NCBI RefSeq assembly: GCF_023715485.1
Contig: NZ_JAMBOF010000003.1
Span: 186,001-250,000, forward strand
DNA length: 64,000 nt
Source of the DNA: Mesobacillus subterraneus
Lineage (GTDB): Bacteria > Bacillota > Bacilli > Bacillales > Cytobacillaceae
Direction of reading: 5' to 3'
Position numbers and translations under genes: made by a program. Under the pieces are notes generated by a model. It had not been told where the DNA came from and made no database searches. It saw nothing but the letters and a program-made list of their open reading frames with translations. Shown piece after piece: positions 51,476 to 62,099 of this stretch; position 1 is the first letter of the stretch, and each line of letters begins with the position of its first letter.

Positions 51476-53836
51476 ATGGACATTTTGTCTGATCGACCTG
51501 TAAACATCAAAGGACGATTGATATACTTTGCGGCCTTATCATTATTGGGTTTGCTTAGCGTCCTGGAAAGCCATGTGATTTATGGAGGATTGTTATTGCT
51601 GGCAATCCTCTTTTTACTAAAGTATAAAAAATTCCATGTGCTAATGGTATTCCTTTTGTTTGGGTGCTATGTGATATACTTTGCATCGGGCTATTATGAA
51701 AAGATGACTTTTGACACCCACTTTGCCGGTAAGGAAAAAGACTTTCTAATTTTATTTGAAAATGACATCCGATTTGATGGGAATTTGCTTTCTGCTTATG
51801 CGGTCTCAATTCCCATGAATGAAGAGGTTGTGGTCAGATACAGAATCAAGACAGAGAAGGAAAAAAAGCTCCTTAAACCACTGCTTACAACCGGAATCGC
51901 ATGCCAGGCTTCCGGAACACTCGAGAAACCCTCCCCAGCGCGTAATCCCAATGCCTTCGACTACCAACTCTTTTTGAATCGAAAGCAAATAACGTGGATC
52001 CTCAATGTTGACCATCTTAATGCAGAAAAATGCCAAAGCCGGTCACGCGGATTTATAACAGCGTTAAAAAGCTTTAGACAAAAAGAAATTACTTCAATCA
52101 ATAATAATTTCCCGCAGGAAACCGCGGCACTTGCGGCAGCGCTGTTATTCGGCGAAAGAGATCTTTTTAATCCAGAAACAGAACGGTCTTACCAGAAAAT
52201 TGGGGTAGTGCACCTATTGGCGATTTCAGGTTTGCATGTCGGACTCCTTGCAGGTATGGTGTATTTTACTTGCCTTAGAATCGGAATTACAAAGGAAAAT
52301 ACCGAATTCATACTTCTGGCTTTCCTGCCAGTTTATGCAGTTGTATCAGGGTTAGCACCGCCTGTGTTGAGGGCTGCAGCCATGCTGATGATATTGATTG
52401 GTGCCCGCCGTTTCAACTTGAGGCTTAGTCCGCTTGACGCCATTTCGATTGCTTTTATGATATTAACCTTCCTTGAGCCTAACTTAATATATGACATAGG
52501 ATTTCAGCTTTCTTTTTCAGTAAGCTTTTCCCTTGTAATTTCCGCTCCTAAAATACTTACAGTCTTTACAACATACATCAAACAAACGGCTGCAGCTTCT
52601 TTTATAGCCCAGCTCTCGAGCCTTCCAGTTATCATTAATTCCTTTTATGAAGTTTCTGTAATATCAATTATCGCCAATCTTCTTTTTGTACCTCTATTTT
52701 CGCTCCTTTTGCTTCCGCTGTTGCTGGTCACCTACCTTGTTTTTTCGCTGTTTGGCACCCTTCCGGTCAATTATCTGAATATCCTCGAAGGTATTGTCCA
52801 CCAGATAAACAATACGGCAACAATACTTGCGGAGGTCCCTGGTTCAACCCTCATCATCGGAAAGCCGTGGAAACTAATATTGTTACTGCAAATAATACTG
52901 ATACCTCTGTTTTTTTTCTTATGGGAAAGTTCTCTTGTCAGCAAGTTGAAGCCGCAGGTATGGATCTTCCTGATTCCCCTGATTCCGCTGTTTATCCAAA
53001 TCCTTTTTCCAGTTATAAACCCTTACGGAAAAGTGATATTCCTTGATGTCGGCCAGGGAGAAAGCATTTTGATCATAATGCCGTTCAATAAAGGGAACTA
53101 CCTTATTGATACAGGTGGCGTATTCACATTTGAGAGTGGGGACTGGAAGCAAAGAAGGGAAGAATACGATCCAGGGAAGAACATTGTTTTGCCATTATTG
53201 AAAAGTGAAGGTATAGGCACTTTGGATAAGCTGATACTGACCCATGGGGATGCAGACCATATTGCTGGTGCTGCCGCCCTTTTCGATGAAATCAGGGTCA
53301 AACAGCTGATATTGCCAAGAGAGACAGATAGGTCCGGACTTGAAAAAGATATCATCAAACGGGCATCTGAGGAGGGTGTAGATATATATTTTGGTGGTTC
53401 GGGAACGGCATGGAAAACACCGGGAGGAGAATTCATCATGCTAAACCCTGTGGGTGTGGGGAAGGACGGAGATCGAAATGAAAGGTCGATTGTCCTTTTT
53501 GCGGATATCGGCGGAAAGAAGTGGCTTTTTACGGGGGACTTGGGCCATGAAGGTGAAAAAGATTTTCTGGAAAATTACAGCAAAATGGACATCGATGTCC
53601 TGAAAGTTGGCCACCATGGCAGTAAATATTCAAGTTCGCAGCCTTTTATTGAAAGCATTAATCCAGAGTATGCGGTCATTTCTGTTGGGGAAAAAAATAG
53701 GTATGGCCACCCCGGGAAGGAAGTGATCGAAAGGCTTGATTCCCAAGGAACACGAACATTTAGAACCGATGTAAATGGGGCAGTGATTTACAGATTTAAA
53801 GGCAATCTAGGAACATTTTTCACCCAGATTCCATAG
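51476..53836 (+). CDS. comEC: ComEC/Rec2 DNA-uptake channel
   Basis: A 786-residue polytopic protein. It has an N-terminal hydrophobic bundle, an OB-fold-like external segment (about 80-180), and the Competence domain of many helices (about 210-500; HLLAISGLHVGLLAG). The C-terminal metallo-beta-lactamase domain (THGDADHIAGAA, KVGHHGSKYS, SVGEKNRYGHP) may degrade the non-transported strand. It forms the cytoplasmic-membrane pore for ssDNA. The ribosome site before ATG 51476 is weak (GAGTTTGGATA). The gene is intact, so natural competence is possible. Confidence 0.95.
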   Translation: MDILSDRPVNIKGRLIYFAALSLLGLLSVLESHVIYGGLLLLAILFLLKYKKFHVLMVFLLFGCYVIYFASGYYEKMTFDTHFAGKEKDFLILFENDIRFDGNLLSAYAVSIPMNEEVVVRYRIKTEKEKKLLKPLLTTGIACQASGTLEKPSPARNPNAFDYQLFLNRKQITWILNVDHLNAEKCQSRSRGFITALKSFRQKEITSINNNFPQETAALAAALLFGERDLFNPETERSYQKIGVVHLLAISGLHVGLLAGMVYFTCLRIGITKENTEFILLAFLPVYAVVSGLAPPVLRAAAMLMILIGARRFNLRLSPLDAISIAFMILTFLEPNLIYDIGFQLSFSVSFSLVISAPKILTVFTTYIKQTAAASFIAQLSSLPVIINSFYEVSVISIIANLLFVPLFSLLLLPLLLVTYLVFSLFGTLPVNYLNILEGIVHQINNTATILAEVPGSTLIIGKPWKLILLLQIILIPLFFFLWESSLVSKLKPQVWIFLIPLIPLFIQILFPVINPYGKVIFLDVGQGESILIIMPFNKGNYLIDTGGVFTFESGDWKQRREEYDPGKNIVLPLLKSEGIGTLDKLILTHGDADHIAGAAALFDEIRVKQLILPRETDRSGLEKDIIKRASEEGVDIYFGGSGTAWKTPGGEFIMLNPVGVGKDGDRNERSIVLFADIGGKKWLFTGDLGHEGEKDFLENYSKMDIDVLKVGHHGSKYSSSQPFIESINPEYAVISVGEKNRYGHPGKEVIERLDSQGTRTFRTDVNGAVIYRFKGNLGTFFTQIP

Positions 53837-53887
53837 GATATAGCAAGAAGCAGCCAGGTTTCTCCCCCGATTATCGCAACATGAAAA

Positions 53888-53912
53888 GAGACTGCATTAT
53901 TTATGCAGTCTC
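53888..53912 (-). terminator. Terminator of yqzM
   Basis: A 10-bp stem GAGACTGCAT/ATGCAGTCTC with a 5-nt loop; minus-strand tail CTTTTC. Confidence 0.75.
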
Positions 53913-53938
53913 CGTAACGTTATCCTATGTAGCCGTGA

Positions 53939-54073
53939 TTAACTCCCGATTATCTGCACGACTGTCGCAATAATGAACATTGTTGCAAAGAATCCAAAAG
54001 AAACGATGAATCCAACACCTGAGTCAACAGCGTCATTGCGATTGCTTTGGACATTCTCTTCGAATTGATTCAC
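53939..54073 (-). CDS. yqzM: YqzM family single-helix membrane protein
   Basis: 44 codons from a GTG at 54073 with GGGGGG upstream on the minus strand. The peptide has a hydrophilic front (MNQFEENVQSNRNDAVDSG) and one hydrophobic helix (FIVSFGFFATMFIIATVV). It matches the YqzM family and lies between comEC and holA as in B. subtilis. Function unknown. Confidence 0.88.
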   Translation of the reverse strand: MNQFEENVQSNRNDAVDSGVGFIVSFGFFATMFIIATVVQIIGS

Positions 54074-54171
54074 AGTGAATCCCCCCTATTTCCTTAATAG
54101 TATAAGCGATTCAAAATAAAAAATCCAGTATTGTTCTGCAGGCCATTTCAATTGTTATGCTCTTGCTAATT

Positions 54172-54318
54172 TGACAAGAGTTGTCACAAATACTTTTCCC
54201 GTTTGGGGCTAAAATAATCTTACTAAGATGCACCGCTGTCATATGAGTATCCTAGGCCTTATATGACAGCGTTCAATATAAATAGGGGAATTGGTCCGGG
54301 AAGGCGCGGCCAATTCCC
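54172..54318. other. Gap before holA with an operator-like palindrome and two hairpins
   Basis: TGACAA-GAG-TTGTCA (54172-54186) is a perfect small palindrome. CGCTGTCATAT (54234-54244) pairs with ATATGACAGCG (54261-54271). GGGAATTGG (54286-54294) pairs with CCAATTCCC (54310-54318). Neither hairpin has a T-run, so they are not ordinary terminators. They may structure the holA 5' leader. Confidence 0.5.
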
Positions 54319-54394
54319 TTAGAATGCTTGTCAAAATGTCCAAGCTTCTTTACGATAGGTATATGGCAAAACTGATTGAACGGAGCGGAAGACA

Positions 54395-55417
54395 TTGGTA
54401 TTGGACATTTGGAAAAAAATCAGCAAAAAACAGGTTGACCTTGTTTATTTATTATTTGGAACAGAAGCTTTTCTTATAAATGAAACGAAGCAGCTGTTAA
54501 TAGAACATGTTTTGGATGAAGAGGAAAAAGATTTTAACTTATCAGTTTACGATCTCGAAGAAACGCCAATAGAAGCAGCCTTGGAAGACGCAGAAACCTT
54601 TCCTTTCATGGGAGAAAAGAGGTTGGTCATCCTGCAGAACCCTGCCTTCCTGACTTCAGAGAAGTCTAAGGGTAAGGTCGAACATAACCTCGCAAAGCTA
54701 GAGGAGTACCTTTCACAGCCTGCACCGTATTCAATTGTCGTTTTTTCCGCGCCTTATGAAAAGCTGGATGAACGAAAGAAAGTCACGAAAGAACTAAAGA
54801 GGAAAGCGACAATCGTTGAAGCAAAGAAGCTATCAGAGCAGGAATTAATCTCCTGGGTAAAAGAGCGGGCAGCTTCAAATGGTGCGATTATCGAAAATGA
54901 TGCAATTGAATTGTTATTATCACTAGCAGGAACGAATTTATTTATGCTTACCTCGGAAATAGATAAACTTGCGCTATATGCAGGAGAGAATCAGCCAATC
55001 AACAAGGACATCGTTGACAGGCTGACAGCGAGATCGCTAGAACAAAATATATTCTCCCTCGTAGACAAGGTGGTCCACCGGAATGTTGAAGCAGCATTAA
55101 GGATTTATTATGATCTTTTAAAACAGAATGAAGAACCGATTAAAATCCTTGCAGTTATTACGGGTCAATTCAGGCTGATTTATCAGGTTAAGGAATTGGC
55201 ACGCAAAGGATACGGTCAGCAGCAGATTGCGGCAACGTTGAAAATTCACCCATTCAGGGTAAAGCTGGCCGCTGGACAGGCAGGGGCATTTTCTGATGAA
55301 GAATTGACAAGGATCATAAAGCTTCTGGCAGAAGCGGATTATCAGATGAAAACTGGCGGCATGAAAAAAGAGATGCTAATTGAAATGATCCTTTTTCAGA
55401 TAAATGGAAGGAAATAA
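54395..55417 (+). CDS. holA: DNA polymerase III delta subunit (clamp loader)
   Basis: A 340-residue HolA/YqeN: the AAA+-like fold without a working Walker A, as expected for delta, with DAETFPFMGEKRLVIL at about 66-81 and a C-terminal collar domain. It opens the beta clamp. The TTG at 54395 gives MVLDIWKK, matching the family N-terminus (MVFDVWK in B. subtilis). A competing TTG at 54401 is possible. It is convergent with rpsT. Confidence 0.94.
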   Translation: MVLDIWKKISKKQVDLVYLLFGTEAFLINETKQLLIEHVLDEEEKDFNLSVYDLEETPIEAALEDAETFPFMGEKRLVILQNPAFLTSEKSKGKVEHNLAKLEEYLSQPAPYSIVVFSAPYEKLDERKKVTKELKRKATIVEAKKLSEQELISWVKERAASNGAIIENDAIELLLSLAGTNLFMLTSEIDKLALYAGENQPINKDIVDRLTARSLEQNIFSLVDKVVHRNVEAALRIYYDLLKQNEEPIKILAVITGQFRLIYQVKELARKGYGQQQIAATLKIHPFRVKLAAGQAGAFSDEELTRIIKLLAEADYQMKTGGMKKEMLIEMILFQINGRK

Positions 55418-55433
55418 ATAGAGAACAAATAAA

Positions 55434-55462
55434 AAAACGACCGGTGAAGGTCGTTTTTTTAT
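55434..55462. terminator. Bidirectional terminator between holA and rpsT
   Basis: The stem ACGACC with GGTCGT is extended by A-run and T-run on both sides. Confidence 0.88.
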
Positions 55463-55481
55463 TTGCATTTAGCATTTAAAA

Positions 55482-55742
55482 TTAGCCATTAGCGTTTAAT
55501 TTTTTCATTAAACGGGCTTTTTTGCGGGAAGCTGCGTTTTTGTGGATAAGACCTTTAGCTGCTGCTTTGTCAAGCTTGCTAGCTGCTTCTGCGAAAGAAA
55601 CTTTTGCTTCAGTATCGTTGTTCACGATTGCTGCTTCTGCTTTTTTAACTGCTGTACGCATAGAAGATTTTACAGTAATGTTTTGAGCTTTGCTCAATTC
55701 ACTAGTTTTTACGCGTTTGATTGCAGATTTAATGTTTGGCAT
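55482..55742 (-). CDS. rpsT: 30S ribosomal protein bS20
   Basis: An 86-residue bS20, Ala/Lys-rich helical ([15 protein letters not shown] start; [19 protein letters not shown] end). It binds 16S rRNA early in 30S assembly. ATG 55742 has AGGAGGTGAACGG upstream; GTG 55751 overlaps this site. The position next to holA and gpr is as in other Bacilli. Confidence 0.98.
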   Translation of the reverse strand: MPNIKSAIKRVKTSELSKAQNITVKSSMRTAVKKAEAAIVNNDTEAKVSFAEAASKLDKAAAKGLIHKNAASRKKARLMKKLNANG

Positions 55743-55966
55743 TCCGTTCACCTCCTAAAAAAGCATCGAGATTTTATGGAACTCGACATTTCCAGTACAT
55801 TTCTTATTTATTAAGAACAAATGATATTTTATCAAACAGGGGTTAATAATGCAATACTCTGCGCTAATTTAAGTCTAGTGTAACGTGAATGTTTTTTTAT
55901 GTAAAAGGAAAAGATAGGCAATAGTATGCTGTTTACCAGCCAAACTGTACTTGGAGGAATGCGAGA

Positions 55967-57091
55967 ATGAAGGAATCTGTAGACTTGAGCATGTATTCGA
56001 TCAGGACTGACCTGGCTGTCGAAGCAAGGGAAATGGTGCTGGCAGACCAGGCTGCGACAGTCCATTCACAGGAAAATCTCTCCCACATTGAAGGCGTTAT
56101 CATAAAAGAAAAAGAAGAAAATGACATAAAGATATCTCTCGTGGAAGTGACGGGCGAAGGTGAAAAGAACCTCGGCAAAAAGCAGGGCCAATATTTGACG
56201 ATTGAAGTTGTCGGCATACGTAATCAGGACACTGAATTGCAGGGAAAAGTAGAAAAGGTATTTGCCTCGGAGTTTGCCCATTTTTTAAAACAGGCTGGTA
56301 TTAAAGAGGACGCTTCCTGCCTTGTTGTAGGTTTGGGGAATTGGAATGTTACTCCTGATGCTCTCGGTCCACTTGTCTGTGAAAATTTGCTTGTCACTCG
56401 GCACCTGTTCGAGCTTCAGCCAGAGAATGTTGATGAAGGGTACCGTCCCGTTAGCGCGCTTTCCCCAGGGGTTATGGGCCTCACCGGGATTGAAACATCC
56501 GATATCATTTTTGGTGTGGTAGAAAAAACGAAGCCTGACTTTGTCATTGCCATTGACGCGCTCGCTTCACGGTCGATCGAAAGAGTCAATGCTACGATCC
56601 AAATCTCCGATACTGGAATTCATCCAGGATCGGGAGTAGGAAATAAGCGAAAAGAATTAAGCAAGGAAACGCTCGGGATTCCGGTAATAGCGATTGGCGT
56701 ACCTACCGTCGTCGATGCTGTATCGATCACAAGTGATACGATTGATTTCATCCTTAAACATTTTGGCAAGGAATTGAGGGAAGGAGATAAACCTTCAAGA
56801 TCTCTCGTTCCAGCGGGAATGAGTTTCGGGAAAAGAAAAAAACTTACGGAAGAAGACCTCCCAGAAACTCAGCACCGACAAACATTCCTTGGAATGGTAG
56901 GAACACTTGAGGATGAAGAGAAGCGTAAACTTATTTACGAGGTGTTATCGCCATTGGGACATAACTTGATGGTAACGCCTAAGGAAGTGGATGTTTTCAT
57001 AGAGGATATGGCGAATTTGATTGCCAGCGGCCTCAATTCCGCGCTCCATTCTAGCGTTGACCAGGATAATGCCGGTATGTATACACATTAA
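55967..57091 (+). CDS. gpr: Spore germination protease GPR
   Basis: A 374-residue GPR (family A25). It is made as a zymogen with a short pro-peptide ending around [13 protein letters not shown] and later cuts small acid-soluble proteins during germination. Asp-rich motifs [16 protein letters not shown] and [12 protein letters not shown] are intact. ATG 55967 after TTGGAGGAATG. Forespore sigma-G control is expected; I could not pin the promoter. It is followed by spoIIP, same order as B. subtilis. Confidence 0.97.
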   Translation: MKESVDLSMYSIRTDLAVEAREMVLADQAATVHSQENLSHIEGVIIKEKEENDIKISLVEVTGEGEKNLGKKQGQYLTIEVVGIRNQDTELQGKVEKVFASEFAHFLKQAGIKEDASCLVVGLGNWNVTPDALGPLVCENLLVTRHLFELQPENVDEGYRPVSALSPGVMGLTGIETSDIIFGVVEKTKPDFVIAIDALASRSIERVNATIQISDTGIHPGSGVGNKRKELSKETLGIPVIAIGVPTVVDAVSITSDTIDFILKHFGKELREGDKPSRSLVPAGMSFGKRKKLTEEDLPETQHRQTFLGMVGTLEDEEKRKLIYEVLSPLGHNLMVTPKEVDVFIEDMANLIASGLNSALHSSVDQDNAGMYTH

Positions 57092-57184
57092 CAATTATTT
57101 CAATATCGTTACGTATGGATTCTTGGTTCTATCTTCTCTAGCAAAGTCATAACATTTACTAGACTTGCACAGAGAGGTGAAACA

Positions 57185-58390
57185 ATGAGATTTAGTAAAC
57201 GACCTGGAATAATTGTAGCTGTCCAAGGGACTCATTTAGTAAAAGCCGCACTAGCATTTGTGTTCTTTCTCATTGGGATATTTTCTATAAGCGGAGTCAT
57301 GACTTCGCTGCGTCCTGAATATAGAATTTCTTCCGATTCGGTCAATCAGGCAGCAACGAATTTAAATGGCCAGCTGTTGTTCACATTGATGGGATGGGAA
57401 AACCATCAGTTTCTGCAGGCACTTCCAAAAGGCCATGAAGCACCGAAGCTGACAAACGTGATGTTCAAACTCTCTACTAATATCAATCTGGATGATCCCA
57501 GAAGTTTACTGGGGAGGGAGCTTCCAGGATTCTCGCTGTTTGATGGCAAAATTCTTGTTGCTGGCGAAGGGACCAATTATACAAATATGCCAATGGAATC
57601 CGCCCCTCCTATTGAGGTGTTGAAGGCAGAGCAAGATGCTGCACTCCAAAACACTGATAAACTCCCGGCATCGCCTGAAGGGAGTGCAGCGGCACCACCA
57701 TTATCTACTGGAGACCGGAAAGCTGTTTATATCTATTTTACGCACACAAGGGAATCATACTTGCCGTATTTAAAAGGAGTAAATGACCCTAATAAAGCAT
57801 ACCACTCACAGGTGAACGTAACTAAAATTGGTGACCATCTGAAATCAAGCCTTGAGAAGCGCGGCATAGGGACAACTGTAGACAAAACGGACGTAATGGC
57901 AAATTTAAATAAGAAAGGCTTAGGTTTCGGTAAGGCCTACCAGGAATCACGGCCTGTTGTAGAAGCTGCAATGGCAGGAGACCGGAATCTGCAATATTTC
58001 ATCGATATTCATCGAGACGGATACAGAAAAGATAAAACGACGATTCAATTAAACGGCAAATCGTACGCGAAGCTGGCCTTTGTCATCGGCGGGGAGAACG
58101 CCAATTATGAGAAGAACCTTGCGCTCGCAAAAGAATTGCACAATCTCCTTGATGAAAAATACGGCAAGGGATTGAGCAGGGGAGTCATAGAGAAAAAAGG
58201 TGCATCTACCAATGGTAAATTTAATCAGGATTTATCGCAAAACGCTTTGTTAATAGAGTTCGGCGGTGTGGATAATACCTTTGAAGAATTGAACAGGTCC
58301 GCGGATGCTCTAGCAGATGTATTCAGTGAATTTTACTGGCAGGCAGAACAAGTAGGAGCCCCGGCCCAGCAGCCTCCTGACAAGAAATAA
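57185..58390 (+). CDS. spoIIP: Stage II sporulation protein P (peptidoglycan hydrolase)
   Basis: A 401-residue membrane-anchored hydrolase. The transmembrane helix lies at about 18-42 (LVKAALAFVFFLIGIFSISGVM). The catalytic SpoIIP domain begins at about 175 (VYIYFTHTRESYLP) and contains FIDIHRDGYRK and LLIEFGGVDNT with the zinc His/Glu residues. With SpoIID and SpoIIM it thins septal peptidoglycan for engulfment; mother-cell sigma-E control is expected. ATG follows AGAGAGGTGAAAC. Confidence 0.96.
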   Translation: MRFSKRPGIIVAVQGTHLVKAALAFVFFLIGIFSISGVMTSLRPEYRISSDSVNQAATNLNGQLLFTLMGWENHQFLQALPKGHEAPKLTNVMFKLSTNINLDDPRSLLGRELPGFSLFDGKILVAGEGTNYTNMPMESAPPIEVLKAEQDAALQNTDKLPASPEGSAAAPPLSTGDRKAVYIYFTHTRESYLPYLKGVNDPNKAYHSQVNVTKIGDHLKSSLEKRGIGTTVDKTDVMANLNKKGLGFGKAYQESRPVVEAAMAGDRNLQYFIDIHRDGYRKDKTTIQLNGKSYAKLAFVIGGENANYEKNLALAKELHNLLDEKYGKGLSRGVIEKKGASTNGKFNQDLSQNALLIEFGGVDNTFEELNRSADALADVFSEFYWQAEQVGAPAQQPPDKK

Positions 58391-58410
58391 ATTTTGGCAA
58401 GGTGATCGAG

Positions 58411-58743
58411 ATGAAAATGTTCATGCTTAAAAGCTTCATGCTTGCTGCCTTAATGTTCATATCCGTATTGTTCGGGATGCAGCAGGCAAACGAAGGCATC
58501 CATAAAATGAAGGGCTATGATGACCCGGAATTCAAAAGTGCTTTCATGATAAAAGAAGATGAAGACGGTTCCTACAAAAGCGCGATATTGGGCAACGATG
58601 TCTCCAGCCATGACCTTGAACAAAAGCGGAAAAAACTAGAGGAAATGAAAGCTTTCAATTTATTTTCATCACTTGGAAAGCAACTCGCTGACGGAGTCTC
58701 GCTTGTCGTGGAAAAAACAGTAAAATTGATCACAGGGAAGTAA
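58411..58743 (+). CDS. yqxA: DUF3679 protein YqxA
   Basis: A 110-residue protein with an N-terminal transmembrane helix (LKSFMLAALMFISVLFGMQQA) and a charged exterior domain; it matches YqxA, which follows spoIIP in Bacilli. ATG 58411 with AAGGTGATC upstream. It is 20 bp downstream of spoIIP and probably co-transcribed in the mother cell. Function unknown. Confidence 0.9.
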   Translation: MKMFMLKSFMLAALMFISVLFGMQQANEGIHKMKGYDDPEFKSAFMIKEDEDGSYKSAILGNDVSSHDLEQKRKKLEEMKAFNLFSSLGKQLADGVSLVVEKTVKLITGK

Positions 58744-58747
58744 GTGG

Positions 58748-58771
58748 CAGCGGGCTTGGCCCGCTGTTTTT
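58748..58771 (+). terminator. Terminator after yqxA
   Basis: An 8-bp GC-rich stem CAGCGGGC/GCCCGCTG with a TTG loop and a 5-T run. Confidence 0.9.
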
Positions 58772-58908
58772 CGTTTTGGGATAAAGGAGTTTAACCTAAT
58801 TTTCTTAATTTCATTTTACATAACGATTTCCCAATTTTCTGTGAACATTTCGAGGCAATGGCACAGCTTTGCTCAATGGACCATCTGTGACACTTCTTCT
58901 TTTATTTA

Positions 58909-58937
58909 TTGAATCTTGATATTCCTGCTGATATAAT
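58909..58937 (+). promoter_or_regulatory. Sigma-A promoter of lepA
   Basis: TTGAAT (58909-58914), 17 bp, TATAAT (58932-58937), 43 bp before the lepA start. Confidence 0.82.
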
Positions 58938-58979
58938 CAACAATAGTGTACATGCGCGAGTATAGTAGGAGTGAACGCA

Positions 58980-60815
58980 ATGAACAGAGAAGATAGACTT
59001 AATAGACAAAGTAAAATACGGAATTTTTCGATCATCGCCCATATCGACCATGGTAAGTCTACCTTGGCGGACCGGATCCTTGAAAAGACTAATGCATTGA
59101 CTGCCCGTGAAATGAAGGACCAGCTGCTGGATTCTATGGATCTTGAGCGTGAACGCGGAATTACGATTAAATTGAATTCAGTACAATTGAAATATAAAGC
59201 GAAAGATGGAGAAATCTATACTTTCCATTTGATTGATACTCCAGGACACGTCGACTTCACTTATGAGGTTTCGCGGAGCCTGGCTGCCTGTGAAGGGGCA
59301 GTGCTCGTAGTTGATGCCGCACAGGGAATAGAAGCGCAGACATTGGCGAACGTTTACTTGGCAATCGACAATGACCTGGAAATAGTTCCGGTTATTAATA
59401 AAATTGACTTGCCTAGTGCAGACCCTGAGCGTGTCAGGAATGAAATCGAAGAGGTAATCGGCCTTGATGCCTCCGAAGCTGTTCTTGCGTCTGCAAAAGC
59501 GGGTATTGGGATTGAGGATATCCTTGAGCAAATCGTAGCAAAGGTGCCGGCACCAGAAGGTGATCCAGAAGCACCTTTAAAAGCTTTGATTTTCGACTCT
59601 TTATATGATGCCTATCGCGGTGTAGTAGCTTATATCCGTGTGGTAGATGGAACGGTAAAAGTTGGGGATAAAGTAAGGATGATGGCGACAGGCAAGGAAT
59701 TTGAAGTGACAGAAGTAGGAGTTTTCACTCCGAAAGCGACTCCTTCGGATGAATTGACCGTCGGCGACGTAGGTTTCCTGACAGCAGCTATCAAAAACGT
59801 CGGCGATACACGTGTCGGTGATACCATCACGAATGCGAAAAACGGCGCGGTTGAACCGCTTCCTGGATATCGCCGCTTGAACCCTATGGTATATTGCGGT
59901 CTGTATCCAATCGATTCAGCGAAATTCAATGATTTGCGTGAAGCCCTGGAAAAACTTGAGCTGAACGACTCAGCATTGCAATTCGAGCCAGAAACTTCCC
60001 AGGCGTTAGGCTTCGGTTTCCGCTGTGGATTCCTTGGTCTTCTGCACATGGAAATCATCCAGGAGCGTATCGAGCGTGAATTCAAAATTGATTTGATCAC
60101 GACTGCGCCAAGTGTTATTTACGATGTCATCATGACGGACGGAACAGAAATAAAAGTCGACAACCCGTCAAACATGCCTGACCCGCAAAAAATAAACCGT
60201 GTTGAAGAGCCATATGTAAAAGCGACAATGATGGCACCGAATGATTATGTCGGAGCGATCATGGAGCTTTGCCAGGAAAAGCGCGGAATCTTCATCGATA
60301 TGCAATATATGGATGAAACTCGTGTCAGCATCATTTATGAAATTCCACTATCCGAAATCGTTTATGACTTCTTTGACCAGCTAAAGTCGAGCACGAAAGG
60401 CTATGCTTCATTCGATTACGAGTTGATCGGATACAAGCCGTCGAAGCTTGTGAAAATGGACATATTATTGAACGCTGAAAAAGTCGATGCCTTAAGCTTT
60501 ATCGTCCATAATGATTTTGCCTATGAAAGAGGAAAGGTCATCGTTGAAAAATTGAAGGACCTAATCCCTCGCCAGCAGTTCGAAGTGCCAATCCAGGCGG
60601 CTATCGGCCAAAAGATTGTCGCTCGCTCAACTATTAAGGCGATGCGTAAAAACGTATTGGCAAAATGTTACGGCGGGGATATCTCCCGTAAGCGGAAGCT
60701 ATTGGATAAACAAAAAGAAGGTAAGAAGCGGATGAAGCAGGTCGGTTCTGTTGAAGTTCCGCAGGAAGCCTTCATGGCGGTACTGAAAATGGACGATACA
60801 AAACCAAAGAAATAA
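58980..60815 (+). CDS. lepA: Elongation factor 4 (LepA/EF4)
   Basis: A 611-residue translational GTPase. G1 is AHIDHGKST (20-28), G3 DTPGHVD, and G4 NKIDLP; EF-G-like domains II, III and V follow, then the LepA-specific C-terminal domain ([21 protein letters not shown]). It acts in translation initiation or elongation under stress. ATG 58980 behind AGGAGTGAACG; GTG 58971 was rejected. hemW lies downstream on the same transcript, as usual. Confidence 0.97.
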   Translation: MNREDRLNRQSKIRNFSIIAHIDHGKSTLADRILEKTNALTAREMKDQLLDSMDLERERGITIKLNSVQLKYKAKDGEIYTFHLIDTPGHVDFTYEVSRSLAACEGAVLVVDAAQGIEAQTLANVYLAIDNDLEIVPVINKIDLPSADPERVRNEIEEVIGLDASEAVLASAKAGIGIEDILEQIVAKVPAPEGDPEAPLKALIFDSLYDAYRGVVAYIRVVDGTVKVGDKVRMMATGKEFEVTEVGVFTPKATPSDELTVGDVGFLTAAIKNVGDTRVGDTITNAKNGAVEPLPGYRRLNPMVYCGLYPIDSAKFNDLREALEKLELNDSALQFEPETSQALGFGFRCGFLGLLHMEIIQERIEREFKIDLITTAPSVIYDVIMTDGTEIKVDNPSNMPDPQKINRVEEPYVKATMMAPNDYVGAIMELCQEKRGIFIDMQYMDETRVSIIYEIPLSEIVYDFFDQLKSSTKGYASFDYELIGYKPSKLVKMDILLNAEKVDALSFIVHNDFAYERGKVIVEKLKDLIPRQQFEVPIQAAIGQKIVARSTIKAMRKNVLAKCYGGDISRKRKLLDKQKEGKKRMKQVGSVEVPQEAFMAVLKMDDTKPKK

Positions 60816-60959
60816 TATAGCAGGGGAGGCTGGATGTGCTTGTGTATCGCGAGCGTTTCTGGCCTCTTTTTAATAGGCATTTTAAAATGCAGTTGGATCA
60901 TCTATTTTCAAAAACAATTTAAATCCCGGCTGGAAAGCCAAATAGGAAGTGATTCATAC

Positions 60960-62099
60960 ATGAAAGCAGCTTATATCCATATACCGTTCTGTCATCATAT
61001 TTGCCATTATTGCGATTTCAATAAAGTTTTCATGAAAGGACAGCCTGTTGATGAGTACCTGGAGGCACTTGGAAAAGAAATGGAATTAATCGTGAAAGAT
61101 GATCGTGATGTTCTCGATACGATATTTGTCGGCGGCGGGACCCCGACCGCCTTGAATGAAAATCAGTTAGAAAAATTAGTTCAAAGAATCCAAAAGCAGC
61201 TTAACTTTGACAGCAAAACCGAGTATACTTTCGAAGCGAATCCAGGAGACCTGTCAAAAGAAAAGCTCGCCATCCTGAAAAATGCCGGAGTCAACCGTCT
61301 CAGCTTTGGTGTTCAAACCTTTAATGATGAGCTGCTTGAAAGAATCGGCAGGACGCATTGCGCTAAAGATGTATTTGCGTCGATTGAGGCAGCAAAAGCG
61401 GTTGGTTTTGAAAATATCAGCATCGATTTAATTTACAGTCTCCCAGGCCAGACAAAGCAGGATTTCATCGAATCGATCCAAACAGCCCTCTCTTTAGGTC
61501 TTGTGCATTATTCAGGCTATTCACTGATCATCGAACCAAAAACAGTTTTTTATAATTTAATGCAAAAAGGCAAGCTGCCAATCCCTGGCGAGGATGCCGA
61601 AGCGGAAATGTATGAAACGCTTATGGAGCAAATGGAACTGCATGGGTTGCACCAATATGAAATAAGCAACTTTGCTGTCCCGGGATATGAAAGCAGGCAT
61701 AATATCACATACTGGAATAATGAAGAATACTATGGATTCGGTGCCGGTGCGCACGGCTATGTGAATGGCATCAGGCAATCCAACTATGGGCCGCTGAAGA
61801 AGTATATGGAACCATTGTCCAAAGGGGAGCTTCCGATCATGGACGCGCATAGGGTAACTATTGAAGAAAAAACAGAAGAGGAAATGTTCCTCGGACTCAG
61901 GAAGACAGAAGGTGTTTCTATTCGACATTTTCAGGAAAAATTCAATGAAAACCCTATCGAATTATATAGAGACCAAATTAGGGAATGGACTTCAAAAGGC
62001 CTGCTGAAAACAGATGAAGGAAGAATCTTTTTAACCCGGCAAGGACGTTTGCTTGGAAATGAAGTTTTTCAATCATTTATTGGGGTATCAAATCGTTGA
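60960..62099 (+). CDS. hemW: Heme chaperone HemW (radical SAM, formerly HemN-like)
   Basis: A 379-residue radical SAM protein. The cluster motif C11-x3-C15-x2-C18 (CHHICHYCDF) is followed by GGGTPTALN and the C-terminal HemN domain. It binds heme and probably delivers it to respiratory enzymes; it lacks proven coproporphyrinogen dehydrogenase activity in this subfamily. ATG 60960 (MKAAYIHIPF) has AGGAAGTG upstream; the in-frame extension from 60834 was rejected. The hrcA -35 box overlaps its stop codon. Confidence 0.95.
   Translation: MKAAYIHIPFCHHICHYCDFNKVFMKGQPVDEYLEALGKEMELIVKDDRDVLDTIFVGGGTPTALNENQLEKLVQRIQKQLNFDSKTEYTFEANPGDLSKEKLAILKNAGVNRLSFGVQTFNDELLERIGRTHCAKDVFASIEAAKAVGFENISIDLIYSLPGQTKQDFIESIQTALSLGLVHYSGYSLIIEPKTVFYNLMQKGKLPIPGEDAEAEMYETLMEQMELHGLHQYEISNFAVPGYESRHNITYWNNEEYYGFGAGAHGYVNGIRQSNYGPLKKYMEPLSKGELPIMDAHRVTIEEKTEEEMFLGLRKTEGVSIRHFQEKFNENPIELYRDQIREWTSKGLLKTDEGRIFLTRQGRLLGNEVFQSFIGVSNR

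Noticed and set aside
54291-54479. 62-codon ORF before holA
   Set aside because: Overlaps the 5' end of holA in a different frame, begins inside a hairpin and has no ribosome site.
58402-58410. Upstream GTG start of yqxA, and similar upstream starts of lepA, rpsT, pssA, sqr, DUF1641 and yrzB
   Set aside because: In each case the earlier codon lies within the Shine-Dalgarno sequence of the chosen ATG.
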